From Chryseobacterium sp. ON_d1 (GTDB taxonomy: Bacteria; Bacteroidota; Bacteroidia; Flavobacteriales; Weeksellaceae), in assembly GCF_006829085.1 (NCBI RefSeq), contig NZ_BJTC01000002.1, forward strand, positions 186,001 to 250,000: a DNA stretch of 64,000 nucleotides. The letters are read 5' to 3'. The notes under the pieces are model-generated. The model ran no database searches, was not told the origin of the DNA, and saw only the letters and a list, made by a program, of their open reading frames with translations. Position numbers and translations under genes: made by a program. Shown here in pieces: positions 60,486 through 64,000 of the stretch. Numbering within the stretch: position 1 is the first letter of the stretch; each line of letters starts with the position of its first letter.

Positions 60486-61313
60486 TTAGCTGAATTCGAT
60501 GTAAATATTTTCTCCCACATTCAATCCAAACAGGCTTTTGGCGCCGTTTTTCCTGCTTCCTTTATAGATGGTAAGCTCCAATAGCTGGCTATCATTGAAA
60601 ATAGCAGCAGACTGTCCGTGGAATTCCGTCTCTCTGTCCCAGTCCGAAACCACTTCTGTATGGCTGGAAAATATCCTTGACAGGCTTAAATTCCTGAATT
60701 TTATGGTAAAACTGTTGTATCCTTTACTGATATTTTCGAAAAAATCTTTATTAATATTTGATATTATATTTCCGAAATTATCAATATAGGTGACTTCGCC
60801 AATGATCATACCTTCCGATTCATTGTAAACGGCTCTCGGGAACATTAATTGTTTCGCAGAATGTATTTTTCTTCCTATCACTTCAGGGAGCCCACCATTG
60901 GCAAGATGTACTGCTGCAGGGACAAAAATATCCGTAGAAGTAAAGTTGATGACATCATCAAAGCGGTTGTTCAGGGTAAGTTCATAGATCGCTTCGGGCT
61001 TAATATCAAAAAAGATAAGGCTTAAAAGGCCGTTATCTGCCGCCAGAAAGTAAGATCCGTCGGCTTTATAAATGATATTTTTTCTTGATTTGTGGTGAAA
61101 ACTGTCTACCGAAAGGATATGAATACTTCCTTTAGGAAAATATTTGTATGCATTTCTTACAATATACGAAGTCTGTATAAGGTTGAATGCCTGGATTTCG
61201 TGAGTGATATCAATAATATTAACCTCAGGGTTTAGAGACAGAATTTTGCCTTTTACAGCGGCAACTCTGTAGTCCAAATTTCCGAAATCCGAAGTAAGGG
61301 TAATAATTGACAT
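60486..61313 (-). CDS. SAM hydroxide adenosyltransferase (DUF62, SAM hydrolase)
   Basis: 275 residues from ATG 61313 (a TTG two codons upstream is less likely). The family motifs are IITLTSDFGNLDYRVAAVKG, FHHKSRKNIIYKADGSYFLA, AADNGLLSLIF and GEVTYIDNFGNIISNI. Enzymes of this group hydrolyse SAM to adenosine and methionine using a water or hydroxide; fluorinase and chlorinase relatives need an extra loop that I do not see here. It is cytosolic. A consensus -7 lies upstream, divergent from phoH. Confidence 0.92.
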   Translation of the reverse strand: MSIITLTSDFGNLDYRVAAVKGKILSLNPEVNIIDITHEIQAFNLIQTSYIVRNAYKYFPKGSIHILSVDSFHHKSRKNIIYKADGSYFLAADNGLLSLIFFDIKPEAIYELTLNNRFDDVINFTSTDIFVPAAVHLANGGLPEVIGRKIHSAKQLMFPRAVYNESEGMIIGEVTYIDNFGNIISNINKDFFENISKGYNSFTIKFRNLSLSRIFSSHTEVVSDWDRETEFHGQSAAIFNDSQLLELTIYKGSRKNGAKSLFGLNVGENIYIEFS

Positions 61314-61341
61314 GAGCAATGTATAGAATAGTGTAGTATTG

Positions 61342-61349
61342 CAAAGTTA
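61342..61349 (-). promoter_or_regulatory. -7 promoter element (TAACTTTG) for the SAM hydrolase gene
   Basis: A perfect minus-strand TAnnTTTG with a TTTC 20 bases upstream, 28 bases before the ATG. Confidence 0.6.
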
Positions 61350-61395
61350 TTTAAATAAAAAGAAAGCCCGAAAGATTGTTGAAAAGAATTTGATA

Positions 61396-61403
61396 TAAAT
61401 TTG
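61396..61403 (+). promoter_or_regulatory. -7 promoter element (TAAATTTG) for phoH
   Basis: A perfect plus-strand TAnnTTTG, 42 bases before the phoH ATG. Confidence 0.55.
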
Positions 61404-61445
61404 AAAAAAAGCTTTAATTTTAAAATCTAAAAATAAAAATACTGC

Positions 61446-62405
61446 ATGTTTGAATTAACATATGATTTGGAAGATATCGATGCGAAAATCTTCTATGGAG
61501 TTAATAACCAATATTTCAACTTAATAAAATCAAGTTTTCCAACCATTAAAATTACAGGAAGAGATCATTTCATCTTTGCCATGGGAAATCAGGAAGCTTT
61601 AGACATACTGAAACAAAAACTGGACGACATTGTCAGTTTTATCTCCAAAAATAACTCAATAGGGCTGAAGGATGTTGAAAATATATTGAATATTAAAGAC
61701 GAAAATGAGAAACAGCTGGTGTTCGACCAGGATATTATCGTCAAAGGGGTCAACGGAAAAGTCATCAAAGCTAAAACGACCAATCTTAAAAAACTGGTGA
61801 AGGAAACGGAGAAAAAGGACATGGTGTTTGCTATTGGTCCTGCAGGAACCGGAAAAACATACACCAGTGTAGCATTGGCGGCAAGAGCTCTGAGAGATAA
61901 AGAAGTGAAAAGGATTATTCTTACGAGACCGGCTGTAGAAGCAGGAGAGAGCTTAGGATTCCTTCCGGGTGACCTTAAAGAAAAGCTGGACCCGTATTTA
62001 CAGCCTTTATACGATGCGCTTCGCGATATGATTCCGCATGAAAAACTGGAAGGCTTCATGGAAAAGAAAGTGATTGAAGTAGCTCCTTTAGCTTTTATGA
62101 GAGGGCGTACCCTGGATGACGCATTTGTGATTCTGGATGAAGCTCAGAATACCACTCATGCGCAGATGAAAATGTTTCTTACCAGAATGGGGATGAATGC
62201 CAAATTCATTATTACAGGAGATCCAAGCCAGATTGACCTTCCGAAAAACCAGCAGTCTGGATTAAAAGAAGCCATGAGAATCTTAAACGGAGTAAAGGAA
62301 ATCGGGTTTGTACATCTTACAGAAGAAGATGTAGTAAGACACCCTGTGGTAAGAAAGATCATCCTTGCTTACAATGATGAAGAAAAAAGACTGAGAAATG
62401 ACTAA
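61446..62405 (+). CDS. PhoH-family ATPase (YbeZ-like)
   Basis: 319 residues. Walker A is GPAGTGKT at 131-138. The conserved LTRPAVEAGESLGFLPGDL, AFMRGRTLDDAFVILDEAQN (Walker B with DEAQN) and FIITGDPSQIDLPKNQQSGL are diagnostic. A short N-terminal KH-like region precedes the ATPase. PhoH/YbeZ proteins are cytosolic and linked to RNA metabolism and ribosome maturation, often with the endonuclease YbeY. No ybeY gene is adjacent here. Divergent from the SAM hydrolase gene. Confidence 0.95.
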   Translation: MFELTYDLEDIDAKIFYGVNNQYFNLIKSSFPTIKITGRDHFIFAMGNQEALDILKQKLDDIVSFISKNNSIGLKDVENILNIKDENEKQLVFDQDIIVKGVNGKVIKAKTTNLKKLVKETEKKDMVFAIGPAGTGKTYTSVALAARALRDKEVKRIILTRPAVEAGESLGFLPGDLKEKLDPYLQPLYDALRDMIPHEKLEGFMEKKVIEVAPLAFMRGRTLDDAFVILDEAQNTTHAQMKMFLTRMGMNAKFIITGDPSQIDLPKNQQSGLKEAMRILNGVKEIGFVHLTEEDVVRHPVVRKIILAYNDEEKRLRND

Positions 62406-62462
62406 TTCTGTATCGGTAAAAGTTCCATTAACTTTTTATTAACCTTGAATTTTAAGACAAAA

Positions 62463-62494
62463 TTTGGTGTTTTAAAAAAAAATAATTAGTTTCG
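62463..62494 (+). promoter_or_regulatory. -33/-7 promoter of the first outer-membrane protein gene
   Basis: TTTG (62463-62466), a 20-base spacer and TAGTTTCG (62487-62494) match the consensus except for one base. The spacer ends in AAAAAAATAATTAGT, a word also found at the next gene's promoter. Confidence 0.65.
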
Positions 62495-62522
62495 CAGTCC
62501 TTAAATGTAAAACTAATTTAAC

Positions 62523-63188
62523 ATGAAAAAACTTTTACTTGCTGCAGCAGTCGCTGTAATGGGAATTTCTGCAAATGCACAAGAATTTCGATTTGGTCCA
62601 AAAGCTGGATACTCTTACTCTACAATTAAATTAAAAGGTGACGGACAGTCTGAAACTTCAGATCCTTTACATACATTTTATATTGGTGGTATCGCCGAAT
62701 ATAAGCTGAGTGATAAATTTGCTCTTCAGGGAGAACTTTTATACTCACCGCTTGGAGGAAAAGTAAACGTAGCTGAAGCGGATCCGGATGATCCTACTAC
62801 TTTTTTAAATGTAAAAGCAAAGCAGACTTATCATACTTTATTGGTTCCTATCTCTGCTAAGTATTTTATTACAGAAGGATTATCAGTTTCTGCAGGAGCA
62901 AGCTTCGGATTTATTCTTTCTGCAAAGCAGAAGCTTACGGCTGATTTCGGATTTGGAATTCCTGGATTCGAGCTTGATGCCAATGATGAAAGAGATATCA
63001 AAGACCAAATGAATACTCTGAACATTGCCCCTTTCCTGGGTGCTGAATACGCGCTGGAAAACGGTCTGTTCTTTGATGCAAGATATAATCTTGGAGTTTC
63101 TAACCTTGCAAAACATGCAGAAGGAAATGAGAAATTAACAAACAGCTTTGTACAGGTGGGTGTAGGTTTCAAATTCGGAGGAAACTAA
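62523..63188 (+). CDS. Outer-membrane beta-barrel protein (porin-family, PF13568-like)
   Basis: 221 residues with the signal peptide KKLLLAAAVAVMGISANAQ. Mature residues alternate in beta-strands: FRFGPKAGYSYSTIKLKGDG, FYIGGIAEYKLSDKFALQGE, TLLVPISAKYFITEGLSVSA and the terminal FVQVGVGFKFGGN, which ends in an aromatic-rich strand as outer-membrane proteins do. An eight-stranded barrel is likely. Function may be structural or adhesion/transport. It lies next to a second, shorter barrel gene with a similar promoter. Confidence 0.9.
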   Translation: MKKLLLAAAVAVMGISANAQEFRFGPKAGYSYSTIKLKGDGQSETSDPLHTFYIGGIAEYKLSDKFALQGELLYSPLGGKVNVAEADPDDPTTFLNVKAKQTYHTLLVPISAKYFITEGLSVSAGASFGFILSAKQKLTADFGFGIPGFELDANDERDIKDQMNTLNIAPFLGAEYALENGLFFDARYNLGVSNLAKHAEGNEKLTNSFVQVGVGFKFGGN

Positions 63189-63219
63189 TTCTGGAATTGT
63201 AATTATCAGCTGATGATAT

Positions 63220-63250
63220 AAAGCGGGACAAATTTTGTCCCGCTTTTTTA
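63220..63250 (+). terminator. Terminator after the first barrel gene
   Basis: Thirteen-base arms AAAGCGGGACAAA and TTTGTCCCGCTTT with one unpaired base, then a T-run. Confidence 0.88.
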
Positions 63251-63300
63251 TTGTATAGATCTCCTAATCAGGGTTTTCCTGATAATAAAAAAATAATTAG

Positions 63301-63308
63301 TATTTTTG
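63301..63308 (+). promoter_or_regulatory. -7 promoter element (TATTTTTG) of the second outer-membrane protein gene
   Basis: A perfect TAnnTTTG preceded by AAAAAAATAATTAG, the same word as in the promoter at 62480-62490. The ATG follows 25 bases later. Confidence 0.65.
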
Positions 63309-63333
63309 GAACGTAAAATTTAAATTTAAAAAA

Positions 63334-63831
63334 ATGAAAAAACTATTATTACTAGGTGCTTTTGCACTTTTAGGAGGTGTTGCTCAGGCACAGGAAGGTT
63401 TTAAATTGGGCGGACATATCGGTGTTCCTGTAGCTGATGCAAGTGATGTATCTTCGTTTACATTAGGAGTGGATGCCGCTTATATGTGGAATATTGCCAA
63501 AGGTTTTGATCTTGGGGTAACCACAGGATACTCTCACTTCTTCGGAAAAGATCATTTTGATGATTTCGGATTTGTGCCTGTAGCTGTTTCCGGGAAATAT
63601 AAATTTAAAGGAGCTCCTGTTTTTGTAGGATTAGACCTTGGATATGGTATTTCTACAAAAGATGGAGTAGATGGCGGTTTTTATGCGCAGCCTAAATTTG
63701 GATACCAGATGTCTAAAGGAGAGTTGTACATCGGATATCAGTCTATCAGTAACAGACGTGATTATGGATGGTACAAACATAATTGGAACGTAGGAGCTGT
63801 CAACTTAGGATTTAACTTCTTTATCAAATAA
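63334..63831 (+). CDS. Small outer-membrane beta-barrel protein
   Basis: 165 residues with the signal peptide KKLLLLGAFALLGGVAQAQ. Alternating strands include FKLGGHIGVPVADASDVSSF, GVDAAYMWNIAKGFDLGVTT and FVGLDLGYGISTKDGVDGGF. The last strand WNVGAVNLGFNFFIK ends with an aromatic near the C-terminus, the usual barrel-insertion signal. It is shorter than its neighbour and only weakly similar. It is followed by a strong terminator. No other role is evident. Confidence 0.88.
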   Translation: MKKLLLLGAFALLGGVAQAQEGFKLGGHIGVPVADASDVSSFTLGVDAAYMWNIAKGFDLGVTTGYSHFFGKDHFDDFGFVPVAVSGKYKFKGAPVFVGLDLGYGISTKDGVDGGFYAQPKFGYQMSKGELYIGYQSISNRRDYGWYKHNWNVGAVNLGFNFFIK

Positions 63832-63853
63832 AGAACAGTTGAAAAATAACAGG

Positions 63854-63880
63854 ACTCCGGCCAAAGGCCGGAGTTTTTTA
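63854..63880 (+). terminator. Terminator after the second barrel gene
   Basis: The arms ACTCCGGCC and GGCCGGAGT with an AAA loop and T-run. The sequence from 63881 to the end is AT-rich and contains an 11-base inverted repeat (TAATTTTTAAG at 63950, CTTAAAAATTA at 63970). Confidence 0.9.
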
Positions 63881-64000
63881 CTTTTATATCTATTATCTAT
63901 CAAGATTGTCAATGTTATTGGAAATTTATATTGATTATAAACATATGTTTAATTTTTAAGAGTTAATAACTTAAAAATTAATATTTTAAGTTAATAGATT

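Noticed and set aside
1..64000. tRNA, rRNA and mobile-element genes
   Set aside because: I saw no cloverleaf-like tRNA sequence, no rRNA and no transposase or integrase frames, although small RNAs cannot be excluded by eye.

Overview
The window looks like chromosomal DNA of a Flavobacteriia bacterium, most likely Chryseobacterium or a close Weeksellaceae relative. The DNA is AT-rich. Many genes are preceded by the Bacteroidetes -7 box TAnnTTTG instead of a -10 TATAAT box. One secreted protein carries a type IX secretion C-terminal sorting domain, and the protein families are typical of that group. I see no rRNA, tRNA, CRISPR array, prophage, transposase or plasmid gene. The DNA reads as core and near-core chromosome with small intergenic repeats.

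Layout. 1-1548 is the 3' part of an RND efflux pump gene. 1.8-4.3 kb holds a J-domain/KTSC protein, a secreted-protein gene split by a frameshift in a 10-base homopolymer, and an unknown secreted protein. 4.6-10.0 kb is a nine-gene minus-strand run of small enzymes and regulators: arginase-like, HPP membrane protein, zinc-ribbon protein, TIGR01777 epimerase, Crp/Fnr regulator, DUF4406, Nudix, DUF2750 and VOC. 10.0-18.5 kb carries a methyltransferase, a PL7 alginate lyase, ssb, an HRDC protein, hisS, two PH/SHOCT paralogues around an acetyltransferase, a second methyltransferase and a YtxH-like protein.

The most interesting region is 18.6-38.1 kb. It begins with a complete cyanophycin module: isoaspartyl peptidase, cyanophycinase and, divergently, cyanophycin synthetase. 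Next comes a convergent nine-gene minus-strand cluster with three ATP-grasp or ATP-grasp-like ligases, a GCS2-type carboxylate-amine ligase, a class I glutamine amidotransferase, an M17 aminopeptidase, two PF00756-type esterases and a small membrane protein. This has the content expected of a pathway that makes and processes an amide-linked metabolite, but its product cannot be read from the sequence. A divergent glgB-glgA-glgC glycogen operon follows, so nitrogen-storage and carbon-storage polymer genes flank the unknown ligase cluster.

38.4-48.1 kb contains an SRPBCC protein, sucA-sucB of the 2-oxoglutarate dehydrogenase complex, apaG, a type IX secreted protein, a DnaQ-like exonuclease, a family 2 glycosyltransferase, an LpxL-like acyltransferase and a thioredoxin-like protein. 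48.2-55.1 kb has an aldehyde dehydrogenase and a tolC-hlyD-MFS efflux operon with a divergent AraC regulator. 55.4-56.7 kb is the ribosomal operon rpsF-rpsR-rplI. The end holds a CLC channel or antiporter, an unknown protein, a 2-oxo-acid dehydrogenase E2, a SAM hydrolase, PhoH and two outer-membrane beta-barrel proteins.

Gene starts were moved from upstream TTG codons, or an upstream ATG, to better in-frame ATGs for hisS, rplI, glgB, the aldehyde dehydrogenase, the MFS transporter, the SAM hydrolase, the SRPBCC protein and the first PH/SHOCT protein. All functional calls come from reading motifs by eye and no database search was run.
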